NCBI RefSeq assembly: GCF_963676065.1
Contig: NZ_OY780933.1
Location: 1,221,001 to 1,285,000 of the forward strand
DNA: 64,000 nt
Reading direction: 5' to 3'
Source of the DNA: Maridesulfovibrio sp.
GTDB lineage: Bacteria > Desulfobacterota > Desulfovibrionia > Desulfovibrionales > Desulfovibrionaceae
The notes below the pieces were generated by a model. It made no database searches, was not told the DNA's origin, and saw only the letters and a program-made list of their open reading frames with translations. Positions 44,559 through 53,494 of this stretch are shown piece after piece; the stretch's first letter is position 1; every line of letters starts with the position of its first letter. The translations under genes were made by a program, and so were the position numbers.

Positions 44559-45065
44559 TTGTCAGAGCAATTAAATACAGAATTAAGCAGCCCGAAGATA
44601 CTCTCTGCGGATGAATTTGCAAAGATAAGGGCTGATTTTCCCGCTGACCGGAAACTGGTTTTTACCAACGGTTGTTTTGATATTCTTCATGCCGGACATG
44701 TGGACCTGCTTTCCCGTGCTCGCGAGCAGGGAAATCTGCTGGTACTGGGGCTTAACAGTGATAAATCCGTACGTTCCATCAAGGGGGAGAAACGGCCTGT
44801 TAACGGGCAGCAGCAGCGTGCATTTGTCCTTTCCGGTTTGGCCTGTATTGATTATGTTATCTTTTTCGATGAGGATACCCCGTACAACCTGATCAGTAAG
44901 GTCCAGCCCGATGTGCTGGTCAAAGGCGGCGACTGGAGCGTGGATAACATCGTCGGGCGTGATATTGTTGAGGAGCGTGGCGGTAAAGTGCTTTCCCTGC
45001 CTCTGCTGTCAGGCTATTCTACAACAGGGTTGATCCGCTATATCCGGGAGAATAATATTGAATAG
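44559..45065 (+). CDS. rfaE2: D-glycero-beta-D-manno-heptose 1-phosphate adenylyltransferase
   Basis: About 168 residues from TTG 44559, which follows GGAG; an earlier TTG at 44547 is in frame but overlaps that site. Nucleotidyltransferase motifs: [20 protein letters not shown] with the HxGH-type signature, [16 protein letters not shown], and the C-terminal [11 protein letters not shown]. It makes ADP-heptose for lipopolysaccharide core, corresponding to the C-terminal domain of HldE. The kinase domain is not in this window, so the two functions are split here. Confidence 0.92.
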   Translation: MSEQLNTELSSPKILSADEFAKIRADFPADRKLVFTNGCFDILHAGHVDLLSRAREQGNLLVLGLNSDKSVRSIKGEKRPVNGQQQRAFVLSGLACIDYVIFFDEDTPYNLISKVQPDVLVKGGDWSVDNIVGRDIVEERGGKVLSLPLLSGYSTTGLIRYIRENNIE

Positions 45066-45173
45066 ACGCGCTGCGGTCAGGGCTGTCTTTTCTCCTGAAA
45101 TCATTCCGGTTTTAAATATTTCATTTTTGTGCTAGTTTTTTTCACGTTTATTGGATTGGATGTTGTTTAGGTG

Positions 45174-45203
45174 TTGACAAGGCGATTGAAGTTGGGCTAT
45201 TAA
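45174..45203 (+). promoter_or_regulatory. Sigma-70 promoter of tRNA-Met
   Basis: TTGACA (45174-45179) and TATTAA (45198-45203) with an 18-bp spacer; transcription should start near 45210, 15 bp before the tRNA. Confidence 0.7.
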
Positions 45204-45224
45204 GCTCGACTCGCTTAGCGAAAA

Positions 45225-45300
45225 GGGCCAATAGCTCAGTTGGCAGAGCCCCCGGCTCATAACCGGATGGTCCCAGGTTCGAATCCTGGTTGGCCCACCA
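45225..45300 (+). tRNA. tRNA-Met (CAU)
   Basis: A 76-nt cloverleaf. Acceptor arms GGGCCAA and TTGGCCC pair fully, D arm AGCTCAGTTGG, anticodon stem CCGG/CCGG with the loop holding CAT at 45258-45260, T arm CCAGGTTCGAATCCTGG, and encoded CCA. The paired G1-C72 excludes the initiator type; elongator Met is most likely, with a lysidine-modified tRNA-Ile less likely. Confidence 0.93.
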
Positions 45301-45371
45301 CTTATTTCATATGGATACATATCAAAATACAATCCAGAATATTTATGCTTTCTGATTTATGAAGGCTGATG

Positions 45372-45410
45372 TGCTCCCGGGGGAAATCCCTTGCGGGAGC
45401 ATATTATTTT
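45372..45410 (+). terminator. Terminator after tRNA-Met
   Basis: TGCTCCCG (45372-45379) pairs with CGGGAGCA (45394-45401), followed by TATTATTTTATT. Confidence 0.75.
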
Positions 45411-45498
45411 ATTGTATTTTGATGTGTTCAGATTGATTAAGAGTGGAAATAATTGAACATCTTCCCCGTGCGGACATAAACAGCCGTGTGGTGGGCAT

Positions 45499-46320
45499 AT
45501 GGTGGCAGTTATGAAAACAGCAGATGTAATCAGCAGGATCGAGTCTCTTGTTCCTTCGGGGTATGCCGCCCCTTGGGATAATTGCGGTGTTCAGATCGCA
45601 GGCCGGGAAAGGGAAGTCGGTAAAATTGCCGTGGCCCTTGATCCGCTGCCGCAGGTTGCCGCAAAAGCTCTGGAATGGGGGGCTCAGTTTATTCTGACCC
45701 ATCATCCGCTGGCAATTGAGGCTAAGCTGCCCGCAAAGCTGGACTGGTTCCACTCTGTGATGAAGCAGGTCCTCTGCGCGGAGGCTACTCTTTTTGCCTC
45801 GCACACCTCTTTGGATGTGCAGTTTAAGGGAGTTGTTTCATGGCTGGGCCGTGAGCTGGAGCTGGAAAATCTGCGCGTACTTGACCCGGTTGCGGAAAAC
45901 GAGGCCGGTGATATACTCGGGTTCGGATGTATCGGCGAGTATACAGCCCCGGTTGTTTACGCTGATTTTGTTGAACGAGTTTCGCGGCTTTCCGGATGCG
46001 GGGTTGTTTCCCTGTGCGGACCGGAACCGGAGAAGGTCGGCTGTGTTGCCATGTGTCCCGGTTCGGGATCATCGCTCATGGACAAGGCTTTCGGCCTTGG
46101 AGCGGATGTTTTCATTACCGGGGATGTGAAGTATCATCCCGCACAGGAAAGTGTGGGCGCGGTGCTGGATGTGGGGCATTTTTCTCTGGAAGAAGAGATG
46201 ATGCGCCGTTTTTCCGCTGTTCTGGACGAAGAACTCGGAAATGAAGTGGAAGTTAAATTTTTCAGTGGACGCAATCCTTTCGCCCATTACGTGCAGGGGG
46301 AAGGCGTTCGCAGGCCCTGA
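45499..46320 (+). CDS. Nif3-like dinuclear metal centre protein
   Basis: A 273-residue protein of the Nif3/YbgI family. Motifs: WDNCGVQIAG near residue 27, FILTHHPLAIEAK with the metal-binding histidine pair, SHTSLDV, and DVGHFSLEEEMMRRF near the C-terminus with the last histidine and glutamate. Family members form hexameric rings with two metals per chain; the role is uncertain, with a GTP cyclohydrolase-like activity suggested for some. ATG 45499 is used, but the ATG at 45511 (MKTADVISRIE) is closer to the family start. It lies upstream of the zinc-ribbon protein, a pairing common in bacteria. Confidence 0.88.
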   Translation: MVAVMKTADVISRIESLVPSGYAAPWDNCGVQIAGREREVGKIAVALDPLPQVAAKALEWGAQFILTHHPLAIEAKLPAKLDWFHSVMKQVLCAEATLFASHTSLDVQFKGVVSWLGRELELENLRVLDPVAENEAGDILGFGCIGEYTAPVVYADFVERVSRLSGCGVVSLCGPEPEKVGCVAMCPGSGSSLMDKAFGLGADVFITGDVKYHPAQESVGAVLDVGHFSLEEEMMRRFSAVLDEELGNEVEVKFFSGRNPFAHYVQGEGVRRP

Positions 46321-46446
46321 TCGGGCTGTCATGACAAAAGAGAATTAACAGGAACGTAGAGGCCTTACGGGACTGTATTGTTAAGTTTCCGAACATCGAT
46401 GTGGCGGAGGTCGTTTTAAAGACCGTCCGCAAAAGGGGACCCCATA

Positions 46447-47202
46447 ATGTATGAAAAGCAGATAGAACAGCTTGTAGTTTTGCAGAAGGTTGATGACGAA
46501 ATTATCCTTCTTGAAGCGGAAATAGATCAGGCGCCCAAAGATGTGGCTGCCCTTGAATCCCGCAAGGAATCCCTTGAAAAACGCAAACTGCAGCTGACCG
46601 AAAAGCTTGAACTGCTTGCCGAGCAGAAGAAAAAGCTTGAAGCCGAGATCGAAGAAGATTCCGTTAAGGTTAAGAAGAGCAAAAGTAAACTGATGCTCGT
46701 CGGAACCACCAAGGAATACCACGCCATGATGCGTGAAATGGACAGTCTTGAAAAGCTGAACAGACTTCGTGAAGAAGAGAAGGTCACCGTACTTGAAGAA
46801 AACACCCGTCAGGTTGAGCTTCTGGCTGACATTGACGGTAAAATCAAGGAACTTGACGCAGAGCTGGATGAAAAGCGCGCCGGTCTCAAGGAAAGACTTG
46901 CCGCAGCCAACAGCGAGCTGGAGAAACTTACCAAACGCCGCAATAAAGCCGGTGAAGTTGTTCCCAAGCCAATTCTCGGTCGTTACGAATTTATTCGTTC
47001 CCGTCTTTCCCATCCCGTTATTGTGCCTGTTGAAGACGCAGTATGTTCCGGATGTAATATTATGATTCCCCCGCAGGAATTCAATGTTCTGCAGGAAGGA
47101 AAACAGATACTGAGCTGCCCCAACTGTCAGCGCCTTATCTACTGGATTGAGCACGTTCCCGAAGCTGCGAAGCCTAAGGCTCTCCAGAAAGACGAAGCTT
47201 AA
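46447..47202 (+). CDS. Coiled-coil protein with C4 zinc ribbon
   Basis: A 251-residue protein. Residues 1-170 are a long charged coiled coil (KRKLQLTEKLELLAEQKK). The C-terminal 60 residues have a four-cysteine zinc ribbon: VCSGCNIMIP then LSCPNCQRLIYW. This is the widespread zf-RING_7 type partner of Nif3-like proteins, and its molecular role is not settled; nucleic-acid binding is likely from the fold. It lies 126 bp after the Nif3-like gene and just upstream of rnpB. Confidence 0.85.
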   Translation: MYEKQIEQLVVLQKVDDEIILLEAEIDQAPKDVAALESRKESLEKRKLQLTEKLELLAEQKKKLEAEIEEDSVKVKKSKSKLMLVGTTKEYHAMMREMDSLEKLNRLREEEKVTVLEENTRQVELLADIDGKIKELDAELDEKRAGLKERLAAANSELEKLTKRRNKAGEVVPKPILGRYEFIRSRLSHPVIVPVEDAVCSGCNIMIPPQEFNVLQEGKQILSCPNCQRLIYWIEHVPEAAKPKALQKDEA

Positions 47203-47284
47203 TTTTTAATGCCCCGTGATCTTGAGTGGAATCATTTTTGTGATTCTCACGCCGGTCTTAAGGGGTGATATGAATAGGATTTTT

Positions 47285-47646
47285 AGGAGTTGGACGGATC
47301 ATCGCCGCGGCTTAGCGCCGGGGAGGAAAGTCCGGGCTCTTCAGGGCAGGACGCTGGGTAACTCCCAGCGGAAGCGATTCCGGGAAAGTGCCACAGAAAA
47401 CAGACCGCTCCGATGAATTTTTATCGGAGTAAGGGTGAAACGGTGGGGTAAGAGCCCACCGGCGGGTATGGTGACATATCCGGCCAGGTAAACCCCGTCC
47501 GGAGCAAGACCAAATAGGGAAGTGTTTGAGGCCGGCCCGGCCGAGCTTTCGGGTAGGTTGCTTGAGGTGTATGGTAACATGCATCCTAGAGGAATGATGA
47601 TCATCCGCTTCGGCGGATACAAGACCCGGCTTATAGTCCGACTCCT
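47285..47646 (+). ncRNA. rnpB: RNase P RNA (bacterial class A)
   Basis: About 362 nt. The 5' end AGGAGTTGGAC pairs with the 3' end GTCCGACTCCT (P1). The universally conserved GAGGAAAGTCCGGGCT lies at about 47320-47336, the central ACAGAAAACAGACCGC and GGGTGAAACGGTGGGGTAAGAG follow, and TATAGTCCGACTCC ends the molecule. It is the catalytic RNA that matures tRNA 5' ends. A strong terminator follows. Confidence 0.97.
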
Positions 47647-47665
47647 CTTTTATTGCTTTGATTAG

Positions 47666-47697
47666 AAAGGGGCAGCCTTAGGGCTGCCCCTTTTTTT
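47666..47697 (+). terminator. Terminator after rnpB
   Basis: AAAGGGGCAGCC (47666-47677) pairs with GGCTGCCCCTTT (47682-47693), followed by a T-run. Confidence 0.92.
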
Positions 47698-47739
47698 ATT
47701 ATTAAGATTTTTTAAATTCTTAACGGTTTTGCCATACAT

Positions 47740-47855
47740 GATGGCGAAGCCTTATTAAAAAAAGTTTGGGATTCTTAAACCCTTTTTAAAGGGGTTAAGC
47801 CGCCGGAGGCGAAATCCTTATATAAAATTGCGCGTAGCGCATCAGATCAAAAGGA
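47740..47855 (+). repeat. Dispersed intergenic repeat, copy 3
   Basis: GATGGCGAAGCCTTATT, AGTTTGGGATTCTTAAACCC, AAAGGGGTTAAG, GCCGCCGGAGGCGAAAT, then GCGCGTAGCGCATCAGATCAAAAGG. The centre AAACCC...GGGGTT is an inverted repeat. It ends directly before the ispDF ribosome-binding region. Confidence 0.75.
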
Positions 47856-47863
47856 TCTAAATC

Positions 47864-49054
47864 ATGAGTAAATCCGGTGAAGTTTGGGCTATCCTGCTGG
47901 CAGCAGGCAGCGGCACCCGTCTGGCAGAGGCCGTTGGCGGGGTCAAAAAACAATTCCTTGAGTGGAAAGGCTTTCCGCTCTTCTGGCATTCCGCCGTTAC
48001 TTTTTCCCTGACTCCTGCTGTTTCCGGCATTGTCTTCGTCTTTCCGCCCGATCAGGTGGAGGAGATGAAAGAAGTTGTTGCCGGTCTGGACGGTGCAGAT
48101 TCACTGGGTATGCGTTTTAAGATTACCGCCGGGGGAAAACGCAGACAGGATTCCGTATTCAATGGCTTGAATGAACTTCCTTCCGGGTGTACCCATGTGC
48201 TGGTTCATGATTCAGCGCGTCCTTTTGCTTCAGTAAAAATGGTCAGCGGAATTATTGACCGGCTGCAATCCGGTGAAGATGCGGTTATCCCCGCAATTGA
48301 GGTGACTGACACCATCAAGGAAGTTGTTGACGGTGTTGTGGAAAAAACCCTGATGCGTTCCCGCCTGAAAGCGGTGCAGACGCCGCAGGGCTTTGACCTG
48401 GCCACCCTTTACGCTGCTCACAAACAGGCGGAAGAAGAAGGATGGGACGTTACGGATGACGCATCCATGGTGGAAATGGCAGGAAAGGACGTTTATATTT
48501 GCGAGGGAGAGGAAGGTAACCTGAAGATGACCAACCCGGAAGATTTAAAACGTATCGAAGACGATAAGCGTACCGTTCCATGCGTGGGCTGGGGCTACGA
48601 TGTCCATAAATACGGTCAAGGGCGGCCAATGGTGCTGGGCGGTGTTCCCATTCCCGGAGGTCCTGAAGTCATAGCCCATTCTGATGGCGATGTACTGCTG
48701 CATGCTTTGGCTGATGCCATTCTGGGGCTTTTCGGCGGTGGCGACATAGGGCATCACTTTCCGGATACTTCAGCGGCCTGCGAAAATATGTCCAGCGGGA
48801 TTATTGTTAAAGAGGTTCTGGTTAAAGCTGAAGAAGCGGGCGTGGAGATTGTCCATGCTGACCTGACCATTATAGCCCAGATTCCAAAGCTTTCTCCGCA
48901 CCGGGATTTGATCCGTAAAAATGTGGCTTCGCTACTGGGGCTCGATAAAGCACAGGTCAATGTAAAGGCTACCACGGAAGAAAAACTCGGGTTTACCGGT
49001 GAGAAAAAGGGCATCAAGGCTGTAGCCGCGGTGACCGGTCTGAAAAAGATATAA
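47864..49054 (+). CDS. ispDF: Bifunctional IspD/IspF enzyme
   Basis: A 396-residue fusion for two steps of the MEP isoprenoid pathway. Residues 1-230 are IspD (MEP cytidylyltransferase): ILLAAGSGTRL, GGKRRQDSVFNGL, VLVHDSARPFA and KAVQTPQGFD. Residues 235-396 are IspF (cyclodiphosphate synthase): VGWGYDVHKYGQGRPMVLGG with the zinc ligands, AHSDGDVLLHALADAILG, and TTEEKLGFTGEKKGIKA. The fused form is typical of many proteobacteria of this group. AAGGA lies before the ATG. It is followed at 9 bp by a membrane-anchored unknown and by cysS. Confidence 0.96.
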   Translation: MSKSGEVWAILLAAGSGTRLAEAVGGVKKQFLEWKGFPLFWHSAVTFSLTPAVSGIVFVFPPDQVEEMKEVVAGLDGADSLGMRFKITAGGKRRQDSVFNGLNELPSGCTHVLVHDSARPFASVKMVSGIIDRLQSGEDAVIPAIEVTDTIKEVVDGVVEKTLMRSRLKAVQTPQGFDLATLYAAHKQAEEEGWDVTDDASMVEMAGKDVYICEGEEGNLKMTNPEDLKRIEDDKRTVPCVGWGYDVHKYGQGRPMVLGGVPIPGGPEVIAHSDGDVLLHALADAILGLFGGGDIGHHFPDTSAACENMSSGIIVKEVLVKAEEAGVEIVHADLTIIAQIPKLSPHRDLIRKNVASLLGLDKAQVNVKATTEEKLGFTGEKKGIKAVAAVTGLKKI

Positions 49055-49063
49055 GGCCATACC

Positions 49064-49951
49064 ATGAGCGGTAAATTCTTTTTGAAAGTATTTCTGGTGC
49101 TGGCATTGTTAACAGCAGTTGCCGCCGGAGGATATTTTAAACTCGAGGAATTTTCCGAGGCCAAGGTTCGCGAGGCCGTGGAGCGTCTTTCGGATGCGGT
49201 CCGGGTCGATTTTGAAAGAGCCCTGATCAATCCTTTCGATCATTCTCTGCATGTGTGGGGTCTTGAGTGCCGGTTTGCCACTGGAGCTTATTGCACGGTC
49301 CGCAAGCTTGAAGTGCAGTCCTTTGATCGTGAACATCGTGTCCCTCACTTTTTCCGGGGGAGGGTTCAGGGCGTTTCCGTGCCGGTTGAGTTTATAAATC
49401 TGGGAACTCTTGCCCGTGATTTCCGTAAAATGGGCTATGATAAATTGAATTTTGACCTCTTTGCCGACTACAGCTATGAAGACGGAACCAAGCGGCTGTC
49501 GGTTAAGTCGGTTGATTTTTCCGGCGCTGATCTCTGCCGGGTCAGGGCGGGATTCAGCCTGGGTGATTTCAGTCTGCGGGGCCCCGGAATCGGCGGTGTT
49601 ATCGGCACCAGTATGCTTGATGGCAATCTTATGTGGCAGGATAAATCCCTTGCCGGTAAAATTATGACCTTATCCGCTAAAAGCGAAGGTCTTGAACTCC
49701 GGCTATATCGGGACAGGCTGCTTGAGTCTCTGCAGTTGAAGATGCAGGAGTCAAGAAGCCGAGGTAACGGCTATGCTGAGAATTTTTATTCTGAACTGAT
49801 TAAATTTATAGATAATCCTGAAAGGATAGTTGTCCGGGTGGAACCCACTGAACCTGTCCCGTTGCTGTATATGTTTATGGGACGCAGCTTTGATGAATTG
49901 CTGGACCTCTACGGGATCACGGCCGAGGCAAATTTTTATTCACGAAAATAA
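49064..49951 (+). CDS. Membrane-anchored protein of unknown function
   Basis: A 295-residue protein with one N-terminal hydrophobic segment (residues 5-22, FLKVFLVLALLTAVAAGG) acting as anchor or signal, then a beta-rich domain without a motif I recognise. Patterns such as INPFDHSLHVWGLECRF and NLMWQDKSLAGKIMTLSAKS resemble the strand-turn periodicity of AsmA-like envelope proteins, but this is only a visual impression. Its place between ispDF and cysS, with no gap for a promoter, suggests co-transcription. Function unknown. Confidence 0.7.
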   Translation: MSGKFFLKVFLVLALLTAVAAGGYFKLEEFSEAKVREAVERLSDAVRVDFERALINPFDHSLHVWGLECRFATGAYCTVRKLEVQSFDREHRVPHFFRGRVQGVSVPVEFINLGTLARDFRKMGYDKLNFDLFADYSYEDGTKRLSVKSVDFSGADLCRVRAGFSLGDFSLRGPGIGGVIGTSMLDGNLMWQDKSLAGKIMTLSAKSEGLELRLYRDRLLESLQLKMQESRSRGNGYAENFYSELIKFIDNPERIVVRVEPTEPVPLLYMFMGRSFDELLDLYGITAEANFYSRK

Positions 49952-49960
49952 GGAGTGGCT

Positions 49961-51418
49961 ATGCGCCTTTACAATACACTCAAACGGAAAAAAGAAGAGT
50001 TTGCACCTCTGAACGGAAATAAGGTTAATATGTACGCCTGTGGTATCACGGCCTACGACCTTTGCCATATCGGCCATGCCCGTTCTTCCGTCGTCTTTGA
50101 TATTCTGGTCCGTTACCTGCGCTACAAAGGTTACGATGTGACATTTGTACGTAACTTTACCGATGTTGATGACAAGATCATCAACCGGGCGAACGAAACC
50201 GGTGTATCCCCCACTGAACTTGCCGAAAAATTTATCGGTGAATTTTATGTGGATATGGATAAACTGAATATCCTGCGTGCGGACATTGAGCCCAAGTGTA
50301 CCGAGCATATTCCGGAAATGATCGAGCTGACCAGCAGCTTGATAGAGAAGGACCATGCTTACGCCACACCATCTGGAGATGTGTATTTCAAAGTTCGCTC
50401 TTTTGATGATTATGGAAAACTCTCCGGTCGCAATATCGAAGACCTGCAATCCGGGGCGCGCATTCAGCCCGGTGAGGAAAAGAAAGATCCCCTTGATTTC
50501 GCATTATGGAAAGCCGCCAAGCCCGGTGAACCTTCATGGGAAAGCCCGTGGGGACAGGGTCGTCCGGGCTGGCATCTTGAATGTTCGGCCATGAGTGAAA
50601 AATATTTTGAACTTCCTTTTGATATTCATGGCGGTGGTCAGGATCTTAGCTTTCCTCATCATGAAAATGAAATCGCCCAGAGCGAAGCTTCAACAGGAAA
50701 GGAAATGGCCCGTTTCTGGGTTCACAACGGTTTTGTGCAGATCAATTCCGAAAAAATGTCCAAGTCACTTGGTAACTTTTTCACCATTCGGGATATCATA
50801 GAAAAGTTTATGCCCGAAACTCTGCGCTATTTTCTGCTGACCATGCATTATCGCAGTCCCCTTGATTTCTCTTTTGAAGCTTTGGAAGAAGCGGAGAAGG
50901 GCATCCGCCGCGTTTATTCCGCACTGGAACAGACCCGCGAAGCTCTCAATAAATCCAAATGGTCCAAAGCCGCACTGCCCGAAGAAGTTATGGCGGAGAT
51001 CGAAGAGGCTGAGAAAGGCTGGGCCGATGCAATGGAAGATGATATGAATACCGCCGGTGCGCTTGGTTATGTTTTTACCCTTATCCGTCTGGCCGGACGA
51101 ATCGGTGAGGAAAAAGCATGGCGTAAATCTGAAGGCGGCCGTGACGCATGGCTCCGTATCCTTGAGGATATGAAGAAATGGGGTGAAGTGATGGGTATTT
51201 TTACCCGCGAACCTAAAGAATTTCTTGAAGAGCTAAAACTCTGCATGCTTGAGCGCAAGGGAATTGATGTCGCAAAAGTTGAAGAGCTTGTCGCTGCCCG
51301 TCAGGATGCCCGTAAAAATAAAGATTTTTCCCGTTCCGATGAGATCAGGGATGAGCTGATAGAGCTTGGAATTGAAGTTAAGGACACTCCACAGGGAGCT
51401 GTCTGGTCAGTTATTTAG
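49961..51418 (+). CDS. cysS: Cysteinyl-tRNA synthetase
   Basis: About 485 residues from ATG 49961, with AGGAG at 49951-49955; a GTG at 49955 overlaps that site. Class I synthetase: MYACGITAYDLCHIGHAR with the first zinc cysteine and HIGH, GRPGWHLECSAM and DLSFPHHENEIAQSEA giving further zinc ligands, and KMSKSLGN. It charges tRNA-Cys. It ends an operon with ispDF and the unknown gene, followed by a strong terminator. Confidence 0.97.
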   Translation: MRLYNTLKRKKEEFAPLNGNKVNMYACGITAYDLCHIGHARSSVVFDILVRYLRYKGYDVTFVRNFTDVDDKIINRANETGVSPTELAEKFIGEFYVDMDKLNILRADIEPKCTEHIPEMIELTSSLIEKDHAYATPSGDVYFKVRSFDDYGKLSGRNIEDLQSGARIQPGEEKKDPLDFALWKAAKPGEPSWESPWGQGRPGWHLECSAMSEKYFELPFDIHGGGQDLSFPHHENEIAQSEASTGKEMARFWVHNGFVQINSEKMSKSLGNFFTIRDIIEKFMPETLRYFLLTMHYRSPLDFSFEALEEAEKGIRRVYSALEQTREALNKSKWSKAALPEEVMAEIEEAEKGWADAMEDDMNTAGALGYVFTLIRLAGRIGEEKAWRKSEGGRDAWLRILEDMKKWGEVMGIFTREPKEFLEELKLCMLERKGIDVAKVEELVAARQDARKNKDFSRSDEIRDELIELGIEVKDTPQGAVWSVI

Positions 51419-51445
51419 ATTTCGCACATATAAACTCGCAATGTT

Positions 51446-51481
51446 AAAGAAACCGGATTTCGATCCGGTTTCTTTTTTTTT
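51446..51481 (+). terminator. Terminator after cysS
   Basis: AAAGAAACCGGAT (51446-51458) pairs with ATCCGGTTTCTTT (51463-51475) around TTCG, followed by a T-run. Confidence 0.95.
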
Positions 51482-51526
51482 ATTAACAGGGTACAAAGGG
51501 GAAATTTAATATCATTTTGAGGGTAC

Positions 51527-53233
51527 ATGCGAATCGGGTTAAAAGCTAAAAGCTATCTCATTGTTTTTATGATCTGTCTGTTGGTTCTTCTCGGCAGTGG
51601 TCTGCTGGTTTTTAAGCTTAATAAAAATGTTCTATCAAAAGTGGATAAAATCCTTATTAAGGAAAACCTGAATCGTGCTGATTTCGCCATACAGAAAGAA
51701 ATAGATTCATTGCAAGGAAGTTCCCGTGACTGGGCATGGTGGGACGCTTCCTGTGAATTTGTAAATAATTTAAATGAAAATTATGCCAATTCCAACTTTA
51801 CGCCTGATCCGCTTATAAACCTTGATCTCGATATTCTGCTGTTTTGTGACAGCAAAGGAAAATTCTTTTATTCCCATTCTGCCGACGGCACTGAAGATGT
51901 TGAAATGTGTTTTTTTAAAGAGGGCTGCGCTGGGTATGAACTCATCAGTAAATGCGGCCTTGAAGGGTTGAGCGGTCTGATCAGGATTAATCACAGGCTG
52001 ATGCAGATTTCCATTCAAAAAATCATGAAACACGAATTTGACGGCCCCCCTTGCGGCACACTGGTCATGGGCCGTTATTTCGGAGACAGGCAACTGAATA
52101 AGCTGGGTGCAGCCCTGCATATGAATCTTTCCTTCCGCGAATTAAACGGTTTCCCTCAGAAAAATATTTTTTTTACTGCTCCCAAAGAGGGAAGTCCGGA
52201 CATCGAAGGTTTTATGCTTTTGAAGGATATCCTCGGTAATCCACTGGCCTACCTGTCTTTGTCCGCTAAGCGGGATGCTTATGGACTCGGCGGTTCACTC
52301 TTTAATGTGTTCATCCTTTTTATGTGCGGTTCGTTGCTGCTTCTCGGAATAGCGGCCATTTTTGTGCTTAATCGCTATTTTGTCGCGCGTGTGAAATTAT
52401 TGCAGGCCCAGTTGCGGGGTGAATATTTTTCAGGACCGGAAAAAAGAAAAATCAGTTTAAGCGGCACGGATGAACTCAGTGATCTCTCTGTTTCCGTAAA
52501 TAATATTCTGGTTATGTTGCAGGAAGAAAGGATGAAGGCTGAAACTGCCAACCGGATCAAGACTGAATTCCTTGCCAATATGAGCCATGAAATCCGCACG
52601 CCAATGCATTCAATTCTGGGTATGGTTGAATTGCTGCAAGGAACAAAACTTAATGATGAACAACGCGAATTTTTGAACATTGCCGGAACTGCCGGGGAAA
52701 ATCTTCTTGAAATCATCAATGATGTTCTTGAAATATCCAAGATAGAGGCCGGCTATCTGGAAATTGAGAATCATGTGTTCCTGCTGCATGAAATGGTGGA
52801 ACGAGTTGTCAGGGTCTTTGCGGCCGAAGCCGCTCGCAAAGACGTGCAGGTGCTCTGTCATATAGATGAAGGCGTTCCCGATAAAGTCCTAGGCGATGCA
52901 ACCAGACTTCGGCAGGTGCTCAATAACCTGATCAGTAACGGTATTAAATTCACCAGCAGGGGAATAATCACCGTATCACTTACCTTTGATGACGGGATAA
53001 TCAATTTTATGGTCAAAGATGAAGGAATAGGGATTGCGCAGGAAAAGCTTGATTATATTTTTGATAGTTTCACGCAGGCGGATTCTTCCACATCAAGAAA
53101 ATATGGTGGAACCGGATTGGGATTACCTATTTCCCGCAAACTAGTTGAAATGATGGGTGGTAAAATTGATGTCTCCAGCACCGAGGGAGAAGGTACTACC
53201 TTCCATTTTTATGTAAACCTGAAGCCTGTTTAA
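51527..53233 (+). CDS. CHASE4-type sensor histidine kinase
   Basis: A 568-residue membrane kinase. Membrane segments at about 10-30 and 262-285 flank a periplasmic domain with [15 protein letters not shown], the hallmark of CHASE4. It holds several cysteines ([18 protein letters not shown]), which could sense redox or metal. HAMP-like linker, then HisKA with H354 ([20 protein letters not shown]) and ATPase motifs ([26 protein letters not shown]). It is of the hybrid-kinase subtype but lacks a receiver, and no response regulator is adjacent, so it is an orphan. Confidence 0.9.
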   Translation: MRIGLKAKSYLIVFMICLLVLLGSGLLVFKLNKNVLSKVDKILIKENLNRADFAIQKEIDSLQGSSRDWAWWDASCEFVNNLNENYANSNFTPDPLINLDLDILLFCDSKGKFFYSHSADGTEDVEMCFFKEGCAGYELISKCGLEGLSGLIRINHRLMQISIQKIMKHEFDGPPCGTLVMGRYFGDRQLNKLGAALHMNLSFRELNGFPQKNIFFTAPKEGSPDIEGFMLLKDILGNPLAYLSLSAKRDAYGLGGSLFNVFILFMCGSLLLLGIAAIFVLNRYFVARVKLLQAQLRGEYFSGPEKRKISLSGTDELSDLSVSVNNILVMLQEERMKAETANRIKTEFLANMSHEIRTPMHSILGMVELLQGTKLNDEQREFLNIAGTAGENLLEIINDVLEISKIEAGYLEIENHVFLLHEMVERVVRVFAAEAARKDVQVLCHIDEGVPDKVLGDATRLRQVLNNLISNGIKFTSRGIITVSLTFDDGIINFMVKDEGIGIAQEKLDYIFDSFTQADSSTSRKYGGTGLGLPISRKLVEMMGGKIDVSSTEGEGTTFHFYVNLKPV

Positions 53234-53338
53234 ACTTAATTATCAAAAATAATAACTGTTTTTATCTTTTGATATTGACAAAGATAATGTAAGAACTAAT
53301 TCATAAGGAAGTGAAGATAAACAACCTGTGAGGTTCGC

Positions 53339-53491
53339 ATGTCTGATTTACTTGGTTTGGTTGCGGTGTTCGCAGTCGTTTTTATTATCGTAAAAGTAGT
53401 TATCCCGAAACTGGGAGTCGCGCCTTGACAGATTGGTAAGGGATCCCGTGGGGATTCCAATAAGAAAGGCGGCGGTTGCGGAGGCAATTAA
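53339..53491 (+). CDS. Probable small membrane selenoprotein (in-frame TGA at 53426-53428)
   Basis: ATG 53339 follows GTGAGG at 5-nt spacing. The frame encodes 29 residues, starting MSDLLGLVAVFAVVFIIV and ending VVIPKLGVAP, then TGA, then 20 more residues, QIGKGSRGDSNKK and GGGCGGN, to TAA 53489-53491, 3 bp before the FmdB gene. A hairpin of bacterial SECIS geometry lies 12-30 nt after the TGA. I read TGA as selenocysteine at position 30, giving a 50-residue protein: one membrane helix (about 4-22), Sec on the far side, and a Gly-rich tail with one Cys. Desulfovibrionaceae are known to make selenoproteins. If TGA is a true stop, the product is a 29-residue membrane peptide. Function unknown. 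Confidence 0.6.
53432..53461 (+). promoter_or_regulatory. Bacterial SECIS-like hairpin
   Basis: GGGATCC (53440-53446) pairs with GGATTCC (53452-53458), six Watson-Crick and one G-U pair, around the loop CGTGG; ATT (53432-53434) and AAT (53459-53461) extend the base past a GGTAA bulge. The loop begins 18 nt after the TGA, close to the 17 nt in E. coli fdhF, and has G-U at its second and third positions as the SelB-binding loop needs. Confidence 0.6.
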
Positions 53492-53494
53492 TTT

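Noticed and set aside
45225..45300. Initiator tRNA reading of the CAU tRNA
   Set aside because: Position 1-72 is a G-C pair and the anticodon stem lacks the three G-C pairs of initiators.
45132..45332. 66-codon minus-strand frame with RIRTWDHPVMSRGLCQLSYW
   Set aside because: It is antisense to the tRNA-Met gene; this kind of peptide is a well-known false call across tRNA genes.
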